64,000 bases of DNA from Ashinkailepas kermadecensis. Taxonomy: Eukaryota; Arthropoda; Thecostraca; Neolepadidae. The DNA lies in assembly GCA_034440615.1 (NCBI GenBank), contig JAOTOM010004839.1:62001-126000 (forward strand), in the 5' to 3' direction. The position numbers and the translations under genes are program-made. Positions 45,496 through 56,563 of the stretch are shown one piece after another. The notes below the pieces were generated by a model, which did not search any database, was not told the DNA's origin, and was given only the letters and a program-made list of their open reading frames with translations. Each line of letters starts with the position of its first letter. The stretch's first letter is position 1.

Positions 45496-46183
45496 TACAC
45501 AGTAGGTAGTTTTTTTTTGTTGACTCCTTATAATGATTCAGAAGTTTGAAATTATACGTATTATATTTCGGGCACAACCCTTGGTCACATACATTCGGAC
45601 AAGTGACATGGTATGATGCATTGAAAAATCGCCAGAGTATAAATATCCTCACACATGAATGTTACACAAGAGCACTACCATGAATAGCTGACACACATAC
45701 AATTTACTATGACAATGTTCAAGTACAACTTGCTACACGTTCACCTCACTAAACGCCAGGACGAATAGTTCCTACATAGCTTGGGTCTAAACTCGCGAAT
45801 GCACATCAACTCAGTGATTTTGTGCTCTGGGTGGTCATTGCAAGTTTTAATGATCTCCAGGGTAAGAGGATGTTTGGCTGAAGTTATACTGATATTGCTG
45901 TGGACTTGTCTAAAATGATCATTTTATCATTGGCATTTAGTGAGGTGAACGTGTAGCAGGTATTGTCATAGTAAATTGTATGTGTGTCAGCTATTCATGG
46001 TAGTGCTCTTGTGTAACATTCATGTGTGAGGATATTTATACTCTGGCGAATTGTCAATGTGTCATACCATGTCACTTGTACAAATGTATGTGACGAAGGG
46101 TTGTGCCCCAAATATGATACGTATAATTTCAAACTTCTGAATCATTGTAAGGAGCGTCAATTAAAAACACCACCTACTGTGTA
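45496..46183. mobile_element. Fold-back element: 250-bp inverted arms, 182-bp centre
   Basis: The left arm 45,496-45,757 is matched by the reverse complement of the right arm 45,940-46,183. Shared segments include ACACAGTAGGT, AATGATTCAGAAGTTTGAAA, ACATGGTATGA, CTCACACATGAATGTTACAC and CTACACGTTCACCTCACTA, at roughly 90% identity with small indels. Ends are TACACAGTAGGTRGT. It has no coding capacity. Probably a non-autonomous DNA transposon with long TIRs; no certain target duplication was seen. A transcript across it would form a long hairpin RNA. Confidence 0.85.
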
Positions 46184-48218
46184 AAACTAAAAGCTACTTT
46201 ATTGATCATGTGCCTGTCTAGCACCTTAACTAAAGGTTAGCTGATTGAACCACCTGACCCATGATAGAAAAGATGAAGATAGAATGACCCATGATAGAAA
46301 AGACTTGCTCGAGAGGCATGCCTGCTCCTACTCATTACCACATATGCCTTGCATATTTTATGATCAACACAAATGCGAAGTGCGTTTTTCTCCCCTCTTT
46401 TTCATGAACTGTCACCTGTCTGCAGACCTCCATTGGGAGAATCGACCCGTGGTCTGAACAATCGACATCCGTGCACTATGCCGACGGGAATTCTGTGGTG
46501 GTGAGGTTGTCATGAATGCCGAGCACGCGATCTGTCCCCTTTCCCTCCACACCGACCACTGGCAGAGCCGACGTGTTTGTGTGACGCTGATAATGAAGAC
46601 AGGATTCGGGACCAGTGCCCTTTTCCTGTATGCATAAATTTATACAGGAGTAGTTCAGCTGCATTTCAGGAACATACTGTTATGAACACATGACTAATAT
46701 ATTTTATGCATGAAGCATGATGTTTGTTTAAAGCACATAGTTAAATCGCCATTAAGTACCATGTGCCATGCAGGCATGCAAGGTATCTGAATTTAAACTC
46801 TTTTAAAATTCATGTTTGGTGCTGATGCTTTCAGCTCCGATGGCGGTGCAGTGGCGAACTCCCTACGCGGAGGTTCGGTTGGAAGAGAGTCATTCTCTGT
46901 CAATCGCACATGCTTGAACTATTGCCAGCCTTATCTCTGCCATACTGCAGCTGTCATTTTTCCTCCACAAGACAAGATTATAATTGTGTTTTGGAGTATG
47001 ATTAAGTGCTAAGCAACTAACAGGTAGTATCACATGCCAATTGCATAGGTAGTTAATACTGTTTGTGATTGATGTTTTAATAATATTAGCCCTTAAATTA
47101 TGTATACTTTTCACAGATATTGACTTCTTTGCACTTTCAACTATTTAAAGTAAGAAAGTCACCAACAGGAAAGGAACTGGACCCGTTTTCATACATTGAT
47201 TCCTTTCAAACCTTGGTGAGTATAATCTTACAGTTATAGCTAGCGCTCCATAGTTTATCAGAAAAGCAGCTTGAATCGTCTTGGGCATCTATTTGACAAA
47301 TAGTGCAAATATTACCTTGAGCCTTCTCAGTATGACTGCAACACTCGTTAGAGCAAAAAATGACTTGCCATCATGCAACATTTGACTAACGTAGCGGTAT
47401 GAAGTTTACGTTATCGGCTGGGAATGTCATGTGCGACAGTTTGCCATCTTGAAATTGTGATGGATGTCCAGTACTTAATCTTGGATCAGGATATTTCCGA
47501 TAGAAAACACCCTTTGAAAGAAGTCTGCGGACCTATCTGTGCACTTTTGTGTGCAAAAGTTGACTGATATTTTTCCGGACGATAGCTTTTCATCAAAGCG
47601 TGATTTTGATATTCGAATTGTATCAATCATAATTTTGCATTTTGGAGCCAGAAAATGATGGTGTTTCCTGGTTTTCTGACCAAAATACACTGCATTAGCT
47701 TGTTTCAAATCTTGGGATATGACCGACTCTTGTTATTGATATTCACCTTCCGTAATGTCGTACGTTGACATATTTGACCTACATTGACGTATTCTCCATA
47801 ATTCCGAGTTACGCTCGTCTAAGCTTAACTAATGGTAGAATGTGTTGCCTTCTGTCGTATATGCGTCTTGACCTCCGAACTGGTAGGTGGGAATGTCCCA
47901 CGATGCTCGGTAAACCTCCTGCCCAGGCTGCTGTTCTGTGACCGCACGAGCCAATGTTTTAAGTACTATCCCTGTGCTACTTTTTACCTTCAATGTATTT
48001 GTGTTTAAGTTTGTAAAGAACTTCATATCCCTATAGTAGTTAGCGTTCTTTTTCGCACACTATGACAAATATTCGATGTTTTCACTTTCTCATGAAACCC
48101 ATCTCAAAATGGGCTCGGATCTCCGTGGTCTGGAGACATCGGCCATGCTTGGTCGTCATCTTCTGGCCTGGTTTCAGTGCAGCGTGGCTGGCTAACCTTG
48201 ACTGTGCTGTGTCAACAG
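46184..48218. other. No exon recognised; presumed upstream region of the DCN1-like gene
   Basis: AT-rich, with a small tandem duplication of GACCCATGATAGAAAAGA at about 46,256 and 46,287. A promoter and a non-coding first exon of the gene starting at 48,219 would be expected here or further left, but I could not identify them. Confidence 0.35.
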
Positions 48219-48340
48219 AGCCTGCGAGATCAGGTTCAGGCGGCGATGCCGCGGGGCAGAAAGCGGGCCGAAGAGCAGCAGGACGTGCAAATGAGGCCCG
48301 TCTCGAAGCGACACCGCTCCGACTCACACCGGCCACCCGG
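48219..48340 (+). CDS. DCN1-like protein (DCUN1D4/5-type), first coding exon
   Basis: DCN1-like proteins act as co-E3 factors that help attach NEDD8 to cullins. ATG at 48,246 opens MPRGRKRAEEQQDVQ through SKRHRSDSHRPP, 31 codons plus two bases, then a donor GTACGT at 48,341. A short basic N-terminus starting MP-(R/P)-x-K+R with KKxRHDS-like wording is typical of DCUN1D4/5 before the UBA-less PONY domain. An acceptor-like GTGTCAACAG ends at 48,218, so the exon may start at 48,219 with 27 bases of 5' UTR. The intron phase is 2. The match to the later exons depends on an intermediate exon that I did not find. The exon's last 15-20 bases recur through the following array. Confidence 0.7.
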
Positions 48341-49258
48341 GTACGTGGCCTGACGCCGCTGACAAACACACAGCAGCAGTGCACTCTCTAGCCACGACAC
48401 CACCGGCCACCCGGGTACGTGGCCTGACGCCGCTGACAAACACACACAGCACAAACACACACAGCAGCAGTGCACTCTCTAGCCACGACACCACCGGCCA
48501 CCCGGGTACGTGGCCTGACGCCGCTAACAAACACACACAGCAGCAGTGCACTCTCTAGCCACGACACACACCAGTCACCCGGGTACGTGGCCTGACGCCG
48601 CTGACAAACACACACAGCAGCAGTGCACTCTCTAGCCACGAAACACACCAGCCACCCGGGTACGTGGCCTGACGCCGCTGACAAACACACACAGCAGCAG
48701 TGCACTCTCTAGCCACGACACCACCGGCCACCCGGGTACGTCGCCTGGCGCCGCTGACAAACACACAGCACAAACACACACAGCAGCAGTGCACTCTCTA
48801 GCCACGACACACACCAGCCACCCGGGTACGTCGCCTGACGCCGCTGACAAACACACAGCACAAACACACACACAGCAGCAGTGCACTCTAGCCACGACAC
48901 ACACCAGCCACCCGGGTACGTGGCCTGACGCCGCTGACAAACACACACAGCACAAACACACACACTAGCAGTGCACTCTCTAGCCACGACACCACCGGCC
49001 ACCCGGGTACGTGGCCTGACGCCGCTGACAAACACACACAGCACAAACACACACAGCACAAACACACACACAGCAGCAGTGCACTCTCTAGCCACGAAAC
49101 ACACCAGCCGCCCGGGTACGTGGCCTGACGCCGCTGACAAACACACACACAGCAGCAGTGTACTCTCTAGCCACGACGCACACCAGCCACCCGGGTACGT
49201 GGCCTGACGCCGCTGACAAACACACACAGCAGCAGTGCACTCTCTAGTCACGACACCA
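48321..49258 (+). repeat. Tandem array containing an exon end and splice donor, 11 copies
   Basis: The unit of about 76 bp is CACCGGCCACCCGGGTACGT, GGCCTGACGCCGCTGACAAA, a variable (CACACAGCACAAA) module, GCAGCAGTGCACTCTCTAGC and CACGACAC. The first unit overlaps the real exon end and donor. GGGTACGT falls at 48,339, 48,413, 48,503, 48,581, 48,658, 48,734, 48,824, 48,914, 49,005, 49,114 and 49,193. Spacings of 74-79, 90-91 and 109 bp come from extra 14-16-bp ACACAGCACAA modules. Two units read GTACGTCGCC. The array ends in a broken unit at about 49,258. Confidence 0.93.
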
Positions 49259-49444
49259 CCGGCTAGGTCGAACAACGTCGCAATTAGCTGGTGCGATAGA
49301 GTCGCGGTTGACGAGGTTTCGAGGAGACCGCGAGATTCGGACCTGGTACTTCGTGGTTGCAAGGCAAGCGCGAGAGACACTTAACCAGAGGTTCTTGGCA
49401 CGTGGTTTGATCTGTCTCCCTCTCGTGTTTCGTCGATGTAGGTC

Positions 49445-50525
49445 CACTGTCGCCCAGGGCTCAACAGTGGAGCTGTGGTGCCAGCACCAGCACCTGACAC
49501 CAGTGTACCCAGGGCCCGACAGTGGAGCTGTGGTGCCAGCACCAGCACCTGACACCAGTGTACCCAGGGCCCCACAGTGGAGCTGTGGTGCCAGCACCAG
49601 CACCTGACACCAGTGTACCCAGGGCCCCACAGTGGAGCTGTGGTGCCAGCATCAGCACCTGACACCAGTGTACCCAGGGCCCAACAGTGGAGCTGTGGTG
49701 CCAGCACCAGCACCTGACACCAGTGTACCCAGGGCCCCACAGTTGAGCTGTGGTGCCAGCACCAGCACCTGACACCAGTGTACCCAGGGCCCGACAGTGG
49801 CGCTGTGGTGCCAACACCAGCACCCGACACCAACGTATCCAGGGCCCAACAGTGGAGCTGTGGTGCCGGCACCAGCACCTGACACCAGTGTACCCAGGGC
49901 CCGACAGTGGAGCTGTGGTGCCAACACCAGCATCCGACACCAACGTACCCAGGGCCCAACAGTGGAGCTGTGGTGTCGGCACCAGCACCTGACACCAGTG
50001 TACCCAGGGCTCGACAGTGGAGCTGTGGTGCCAACACCAGCATCCGACACCAACGTACCCAGTGCCCGACAGTGGAGCTGTGGTGCCAACACCAGCATCC
50101 GACACCAACGTACCCAGTACCCGACAGTGGAGCTGTGGTACCGACACCAGCACCTGACACCAGTGTACCCAGTGCCCGACAGTGGAGCTGTGGTGCCAAC
50201 ACCAGCACCTGATACCAGTGTACCCAGTGCCCGACAGTGGAGCTGTGGTACCGACACCAGCACCTGATACCAGTGTACCCAGTGCCCGACAGTGGAGCTG
50301 TGGTACCAACACCAGCACCTGACACCAGTGTACCCAGTGCCCGACAGTGGAGCTGTGGTACCGACACCAGCACCTGATACCAGTGTACCCAGTGCCCGAC
50401 AGTGGAGCTGTGGTACCAACACCAGCACCTGATACCAGTGTACCCAGTGCCCGACAGTGGAGCTGTGGTACCGACACCAGCACCCGACACCAGTGTACCC
50501 AGGGCCCGACAGTGGAGCTGTGGTG
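49445..50525 (+). repeat. 55-bp minisatellite, about 20 copies
   Basis: The unit is CAGTGTACCCAGGGCCCGAC, AGTGGAGCTGTGGTGCCAGC and ACCAGCACCTGACAC. GGAGCTG recurs at 49,469, 49,524, 49,579 and so on. Two subtypes (GCCAGCACC and ACCGACACC) form blocks, with an expanded AGTGCCCGACAGTGG type in the right half. With a 55-bp period and no stops in the unit, three minus frames and several plus frames stay open for up to 390 codons; these are artefacts. Confidence 0.95.
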
Positions 50526-50617
50526 CGTACCTGTGCCACACTGGCCAGGACACTCAGTGGCGCCTAGCGAAGCAGTGCCGTGGACGCGCCCTGAAGCCAG
50601 ACGGCTGGCCAGCCAGT

Positions 50618-50910
50618 CGCCACACTAGCGGGGCGGCCGCCACCCACACTGGCGTCCAACCGCCACCCACACTGGCGTCCAACCGCCACCCACACTGGCG
50701 TCCAGTCGCCACACTAGCGGGGCGGCCGCCACCCACACTGGCGTCCAACCGCCTGGTCACGCATCATTGGGCTGACACCGTGGTGTTGGCGGGGGCGGGG
50801 TCGGGGTGGCCTGACGCCGGCCGTCTAATCACCTGGTCGCCCATCCTTGGGCTGACACCGTGGTGCTGGAGGTGACGGGGCCGGGATGGCCTGAGGCCGG
50901 CCGGCCGTCA
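50618..50910 (+). repeat. Two small tandem repeats (21-22 bp and about 73 bp)
   Basis: CGCCACCCACACTGGCGTCCA repeats at 50,638-50,750 with CGCCACACTAGCGGGGCGGC variants. Next, CATCATTGGGCTGACACCGT through GGCCTGACGCCGGCCG is repeated once with drift (about 50,762 and 50,840). Confidence 0.8.
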
Positions 50911-50925
50911 CAGGTCTGGGGGCTG

Positions 50926-51802
50926 CAGTGAAAATTGGTGGAACATACCACTTGCTGAATACTGAACTGACATCCTTTCCCCCAAAAAAACGGTTTCGAC
51001 GTCGTGCTTCTCGATGGTGTCTAGGCAGTCTTCCATCATCGTTTCTCACAGTATCGTATTTATAGCAAGCATGCATTTGCTCACAATTGCGGGTAGTGAT
51101 GCATTTGCGATTCTAGGTAATAGTGAGACTGACCATTGCAACACGACGGTGTCGATGGTTTGTCTAGAACTAGGCCTACGCATCCTATTTTTGATCCTAA
51201 GTTGTGCAGTATGGGAATAGCAATTGTGCGAATGGGACAGAATAGATGCTAGTATTTGTCTTAGATTATGCTTGTAAATGGTGGATTATGCTAGTAGCAG
51301 GTGTACCTGTCGGTGGATTCAGTACTGTATGCGATGCTGAAGAGATTGGCCGTGGTAGCACAGTGGAGTAGGTAGCTTCTGTTTTCTTTAGAACCCAGAG
51401 TATAAAGTTCATTTGGGTGTTTCAGTCTCTTTTTTCTCGTCCATAGTATCTTCCCTTTGTACGCTGAACGAGTATCGGCCACTGTGGCTATGCGAATGAT
51501 CAAAACTGGTTGAAGCGCCCTAAAGCCCCCCCCACTGTGGCTCTATTAAGCCTGAGCACGTCATGACTGCATAATGTGACTGCCCGTGATATGGTCTGTT
51601 GTAGAGTAACAGACGTTGCTAGTATATGCATTATTTCTCGCATGAACAGTGTAAAATACCTTCTAAGTAATTATTGCTCCAGATTGGTCTGCTGTGAACT
51701 AAGCTCCATTTTAAATGACATTGTTTTCATGGCGAAGTTCAGTATCATTCTGAACTGTTTTGTACACCCCACACCTAACGAAATGCCGTTATTTTAGTAC
51801 TG
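50926..51802 (-). mobile_element. Longer relative of the CAGTG MITE (copy C)
   Basis: It starts CAGTGAAAATTGGTGGAACATACCACTTGCTGAATACTG-like and ends CACACCTAACGAAATGCCG...TACTG. These correspond to the two ends of copies A and B in the minus orientation, but the length is 877 bp instead of about 480. No convincing 8-bp target duplication was seen, so the limits are provisional. The interior has no recognised gene. Together with copy A it makes a head-to-head pair. Confidence 0.55.
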
Positions 51803-51869
51803 TGTGCCGACACCTGCTAGTGGCCAATCCACTCAGCGGCATGCCGGTGATGCATGGATGGTGGGTTAG

Positions 51870-52349
51870 CAGTGTTAAAATAATGGTTTTTCGTTAGGTG
51901 TGAGATGTCGAAACGAGCAGAGTATGATGTCGAAATTTGCCGTGGAATTAGTGTCATTTAAAATGTATTTGGTGTCTTTCAGACTCAAATTTTAGCGATT
52001 GGTGTACTTATGAGTGTACGTTTATCATTTGTTATGAAATTTATACTTTAGTAAGAACTATATTCGGGATAGACATAAAAATACCCATGCCATAACTGGC
52101 ATTGTATGCCATTTCACATCATGGGTAATCCTTTTACCTGAAATTGCGTTGCGAAATGTTCGTGTATCAAAATCCCTTATCGAGAGCATGAGTATGATAC
52201 TTATGAACGAGCTACTGTTAGAAAGGAGACACGAAGACTTCATAAGCACACCTCATGAAGAAGGATGTCGATATTTCTCGGAGAAGGATGTCGATTGAGT
52301 GTTCAAAAAGTGGTATATTCCACCCTATTTCACGAATAATCTATCACTG
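51870..52349 (+). mobile_element. CAGTG-ended MITE, copy A, 480 bp with 8-bp target duplication
   Basis: It begins CAGTGTTAAAATAATGG and ends AATAATCTATCACTG (imperfect inverted ends). It is flanked by TGGGTTAG on both sides (51,862-51,869 and 52,350-52,357). Internal landmarks are CGTTAGGTGTGAGATGTCG and GTGGTATATTCCACCC. An 8-bp duplication suggests a hAT-type or other 8-bp-TSD mobiliser, different from the TAGGG-ended hAT at 10.3 kb. Non-coding. Confidence 0.85.
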
Positions 52350-52357
52350 TGGGTTAG

Positions 52358-52639
52358 CCATAGTTATTACTTTGTAATGTGTTGTCTTGAATGTTTTGCG
52401 ACGAGTCATGCACGCTTTGACTTGACCCGCACCCATGTTGCCGCGGTGGAATGTCCACTTGGTGGGTTTTAATTATCGCTAAGCACGCGGAGGACACATC
52501 TTCTTGGGCTATGATTGGGGTTGGAAGGCTGCGTAACTGCTTCTATTTGTCCGGTCTGCGGCCGGTTATTCAATGTGAACAGCCGACTGATCACATTCCC
52601 CCAGGTTACTTGGTTCTGCCACTCGCAATGGTAGAACGT
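52358..52639. other. No gene recognised
   Basis: Short unassigned spacer inside the presumed first intron of the DCN1-like gene. Confidence 0.35.
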
Positions 52640-53184
52640 TGATGTGCTGGTGCCAGGGGCGGCGCTACCAATTCCTACAGGAAGCAACTCGTTATACATG
52701 CTCTTCTCGATCCTTGGGACCTCCTCAAACTCTGAGGGCCTTCCTGCGTGTTTTGTCTCTAGGGGCACTTTAGGAATCTCCTGCCAAAACTCCTGACTTG
52801 GGGCGTTCACACAACCGCGTGTTTGTGCTTTCCGTTAGCTCTAGGAGCCTCCTATCGATTCTGATTGTCCTTCTGGTTCCGGACCTTGGCACAACATGAT
52901 GGGGCCCCTGTATTTTCGTGACCTCTAGTGGCCTGCTGGACGCTGTGGCCTTTCCGTGAGCTCTATGGCCTACCATCAAGACTAATGGATCTCCTGATCT
53001 GATGCCTCCATCCATGAAGCATACCGGGACCTTCTGCTGTGTGTTGGAGCCTTTTCACACCGGGACCTTCTGCTGTGTGTTGGAGCCTTTTCGTGGTGTC
53101 TGTGGGTCATCTGTATGGAGCTATGAGCTTCAATTCAGCACGATGGGGGCCCTTTGTCGAGCTTTGGGACCTCCTGTCAAGATT

Positions 53185-53330
53185 GATTGGGCAGGATGCT
53201 CATCTCCCAAACGAAAGGCTGCGGGTTCGATTCCGACTTGTCGCTGTGCTCCGCCCGCGACCAGTCTTCCTGGCAGATTGGCGACTCTGTAAGAGAAAAG
53301 CAGTCGATGAGTCGTAAAACTAATAACCAA
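53185..53330 (+). mobile_element. tRNA-derived SINE with intact B box
   Basis: GGGCAGGATGCTCATCTCCC is followed by the pol III B box GGTTCGATTCC (53,224-53,234), then a body CGCCCGCGACCAGTCTTCC and an end CAGTCGATGAGTCGTAAAAC. A second member at 58,165-58,310 has TAAGATGCTCGTCTCAC and TTCGCCCGCGAC. Confidence 0.75.
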
Positions 53331-53640
53331 CTTATTGGCCTTGGACCTCCGGGTAACATGCTGGGGTTTCTGTTGTTAGTCCTGTTAGTCTCTGGAGGCG
53401 TGCACCTCATGGCGAGGGACATTCCGCTGACTGTTTGTGTTTTTTTAAAGCTCTAGGTGCCTTTTGTCAACACGAATGTCTTTTGACCCGGTGTCTCCTG
53501 ACTCATGATCCCGTAGGGTAGGATTATTTTACGGTACGATTTGAACACATCGGATTCGATGACGTGTTCCATACTACGTCGTCTCGACTAGCTTCCGCTT
53601 GTCTGTCGTCGTCGTCTTGACTAGCTTCCGCTTGACCTGT

Positions 53641-53725
53641 ATCTGCGCTTCGAATTTTGATTTGTTGCCAGCTATTATCACACGACTCGCTCTGAAGAGC
53701 TGGCAACAAGTGTTCAAAGAGACTG
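53641..53725 (+). repeat. Repeat with inverted copy at 55,619-55,703
   Basis: About 85 bp (ATCTGCGCTTCGAATTTTGA to GTGTTCAAAGAGACTG) matches the reverse complement of 55,619-55,703 with few changes. It lies just upstream of a SINE hairpin tail, so it may be the body of that retroposon. Confidence 0.85.
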
Positions 53726-53744
53726 TTATGCCTAACGGTGTTAT

Positions 53745-53790
53745 GGGCGCAGCATGACCACTGCAGTCGATGCGCCCTGAAAACCCCAAA
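53745..53790 (+). mobile_element. SINE 3' hairpin tail, copy 1
   Basis: GGGCGCAGCATGACCACTGC followed by AGTCGATGCGCCCTGAAAACC. GGGCGC pairs with GCGCCC to form a stem with a loop of about 21 nt, and is followed by an A-rich end and the (AACC)n/(AACT)n tract. Confidence 0.7.
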
Positions 53791-53959
53791 TAACTAACCA
53801 ACTAACTAACTAACTAGCTAACTAACCAACCAACCAACCAACCAACCAACCAACCAACCAATCAACCAACCAACCAACCAACCAACCAACCAACCAACCA
53901 ACCAACCAATCAATCAATCAATCAACCAACCAACCAACCAACCAACCAACCAACCAACC

Positions 53960-54003
<44 letters not shown>
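53789..54003 (+). repeat. (AACC)n/(AACT)n tetranucleotide tract, about 215 bp
   Basis: Starts and ends with AACT repeats, with AACC and a few AATC units in the middle. It directly follows the SINE tail and probably grew from its 3' end. Confidence 0.92.
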
Positions 54004-54070
54004 CCTGATCCAGATCGTGGCCTCCGGACACCATGATGGGCCTCCTTTAATGCTTAGGATCTCCAGAAAT

Positions 54071-56159
54071 GTATGGAGAGAAGATATGTTTTCCCCCTGT
54101 TACCCGGCTGGAAGCGGCTGCCTCCCCCCCCCCCCTCCGTTTGTAGCACCGTCCCTGGTTGTCGCTTTGTGTGCGGACCGCCTCTACAGTGCGCTCGGTG
54201 TTCCGTGGAGTGGAAGTTGTCCGTAGTCATTTTATCGGTCATTAGTGCGGAACTATGATCAACTGTGGTATTTGGGCGTCCGGATATCCTGCCAGGATAC
54301 TGAATGCGCTTTTCGGTGGCATGTTTTATTCAATATGTGCGCCCTTGAATTGTCGTTAAATTCCATATTCTGCTTCATCATAGCCGATACTGTGGTCACA
54401 AACCTCTGACAGGATGTTTGCGATACTTCTGTACTCTCCCGGGCTTTCATGCATACCATATTGACACACTATCAATCAAGCGTCTCAATTATCCTGATTG
54501 GCTGGGTTATCGCTGTGAAATGTTGGTCACCACTTTCATTCTGATCCGGCACTCTCGCGCTCCCGTGACCATCGTGCTCCGAGCGGCATGGAATCAGTGG
54601 CGACATACGATGATGTAGGACAGCCTTCTGACGCCAGATACTCGTGTGTGGCTCCTGGTAAGATTCAGAAGTGCGCGATGTGTTCCGTCGTGCTGGTTTT
54701 TTTTTGCTGGTCGTTTAGGGATCTGTGGCGTTAACTTAGTGTCGAATAAATGCGACACCGAAGACCTGATGATGGCTCTGGCGACACCAGTGGCCCATTT
54801 TGCATATATCTACAAATTGCATATAATCTGCCAAATGCAATCTTCGGTCGATCAATCAGCGCCGGCACCGGGCCAACCAGAGAGATCGCCAAGCCAACGC
54901 TGGGGTCCTGAAGAGAAGTTCGGAACGCCCTTAAGCCGAGACAACCATCCAGCTCCTGATCAGAACCGGACCTGGGCTGCTGATTGGTTGTTTCAGCTCG
55001 AGATGGTACGCTGTGGGAGTAGGTAGACATGGCATGTAACAGCATGTATGAAGCAGACCACACGTGTGTCGAGTTGAGTTTCACGTGGCAAATGCGAGAA
55101 AGAGTGCCTGAGTTCGGTACAAGTAGTCCGAGTCGGGTAGCATCAATATCTCAGACCGACTGTGATGACTGAGAGCTAAAAATAGCAAGTTCGCAGGTGT
55201 TTGTCAACGGCAGTGTATAATTGGTACTGGCAGTCTATAGATGCAGCAATGCGAAGAGCCTTCAACATCACTCTGGACACAGACTTGCTCAATACCTTCA
55301 GTATTGAGGTCAGCCAAAATCAGTTCATTACAGGTGATAACGATGTCGGCATAGTGTAGCAGCAGTGTCGGAGGAGTGTAGCAGTTGTGCTGGGAGAGTA
55401 GCAACCGTGTCGATAAAATGTGTCAGTAACCTGGCGTTGGAAGCATCCAGTTGTATCGGAACGGTGTGGGACGGGCCGTTCTCACCTTGCAGCAAATGTT
55501 GGACGACACTAACGTGAGCGGAATTCCCGGCGCTTTGCCGACAACTGGGTTGTCGGCGGGTGGACTGAATCGCGACATGTACGGCGGGCGGTGTAGGCGT
55601 GTTCAGTGGCGCCACAAACAGTCTCTTTGAACACTTGTTGCCAGCTCTTCAGAGCGAGTCGTGTGATAATAGCTGGCAGCAAATCAAAATTCGGAGCGCA
55701 GATCCAGGTCTAAGTGAATGAAGCAGGGCTCGAAACCATGTGCCTAACAAACAGCTCTTGATATTTCAAATGCGTGTCGTAGACTCAGCCGGGCTTTGAC
55801 TTCGCTCTGGTAGTAACTACGTGTGTGCAAATATATTACAGCATGTATCGAGACTCCGGACAAGGGCGCGGGAACGGGGGGGGGGGGGTCACCCACACCC
55901 TAATTTCGGATGAGATAATATTGCCCTATGGGTGCTGCATGGTAAGAATCTACTTCAAAATGACTTGTTGCTCGCCCCTCTCCAACTGTGAGGCAGTTCC
56001 CGTGCCACTGACTCGGGGTGTCAGCTCGTGACTCGTGCTCGAAGAAAATTTAACATTGGCCCTGTGGCCTATTACACTAGCTATTCAAAATACCATGCAC
56101 TGTGACGTCCGCAAAGTCGGAGGAGAGGTCTCCACACTGAATTCCGATGCTGTGGGTAG
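54071..56159. other. No exon recognised (presumed intron)
   Basis: Includes C10 and G9 runs (about 54,125 and 55,878) and the inverted repeat at 55,619. The missing coding exon between 48,340 and 58,458 (it should have a length divisible by 3, in phase 2) could be here, but I found no convincing candidate. Confidence 0.35.
55619..55703 (-). repeat. Inverted copy of 53,641-53,725
   Basis: See 53,641-53,725. The pair is separated by 1.9 kb in opposite orientation, as expected of two independent insertions. Confidence 0.85.
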
Positions 56160-56563
56160 ATATTCCACTGTTTTGTTTTGCTGTATAGCAGTGATGTTGG
56201 TGGGCATATTCCACTGGTGTGTGTTGATGTATGACAGTGATAATGGGTGTATTCTACTGGTCTGTATTGCTGTATAACAATGATGTTAGGTGTATTCCAC
56301 TGGTGTGTGTTGATGTATGACAGTGATGGTGAGTGCACCCCGCTTGTGTGTATTGCTGTATAGCAGTGATGGTGAATGTATTTCGCCGGTGTGTATTGCT
56401 GTATGACAGTGATGTTGGGCGTATTCCGCTGGTGTGTATTGCTGTATGACAGTGATGTTGGGCGTATTCCGCTGGTGTGTATTGCTGTATGACAGTGATT
56501 GTGGACGTATTCCGCTGGTCTGTATTGCTGTATGACAGTGATGTTGGGCGTATTCCGCCGGTG

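Larger units (their letters stand above)
52640..54070 (+). repeat. Loose degenerate GGGCCTCCTG array with inserted elements
   Basis: Words like GGGACCTCCT, GGAGCCTCCT, GGATCTCCTG and GGGCCTCCTT occur every 35-50 bp with intervening TNAAGATTGATG or GTGAGCTCTA. This is most visible at 52,710-53,010 and 53,340-53,510, and again at 54,010-54,070 beyond the AACC tract. A 33-bp segment (CCGGGACCTTCTGCTGTGTG...) is tandemly duplicated at 53,026-53,092. It resembles the reverse complement of the 21.95-23.48-kb array. SINE pieces and a tetranucleotide tract interrupt it. Confidence 0.5.

Noticed and set aside
48062..48391. 109-codon plus frame across the proposed first exon
   Set aside because: It is a different frame from the MPRGRKR reading, runs through the donor into the repeat, and has no family similarity that I can see.
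49381..50553. 390-codon minus frame with repeated APQLHCRALGTLVSGAG wording
   Set aside because: It comes from the 55-bp minisatellite; several overlapping frames are equally open.
53072..53090. Missing DCN1-like exon ending in GGAGCCTTTTC|GTGG
   Set aside because: The local ending fits phase 2, but the upstream codons show no DCUN1D-like residues and the segment is one unit of a 33-bp tandem duplication.
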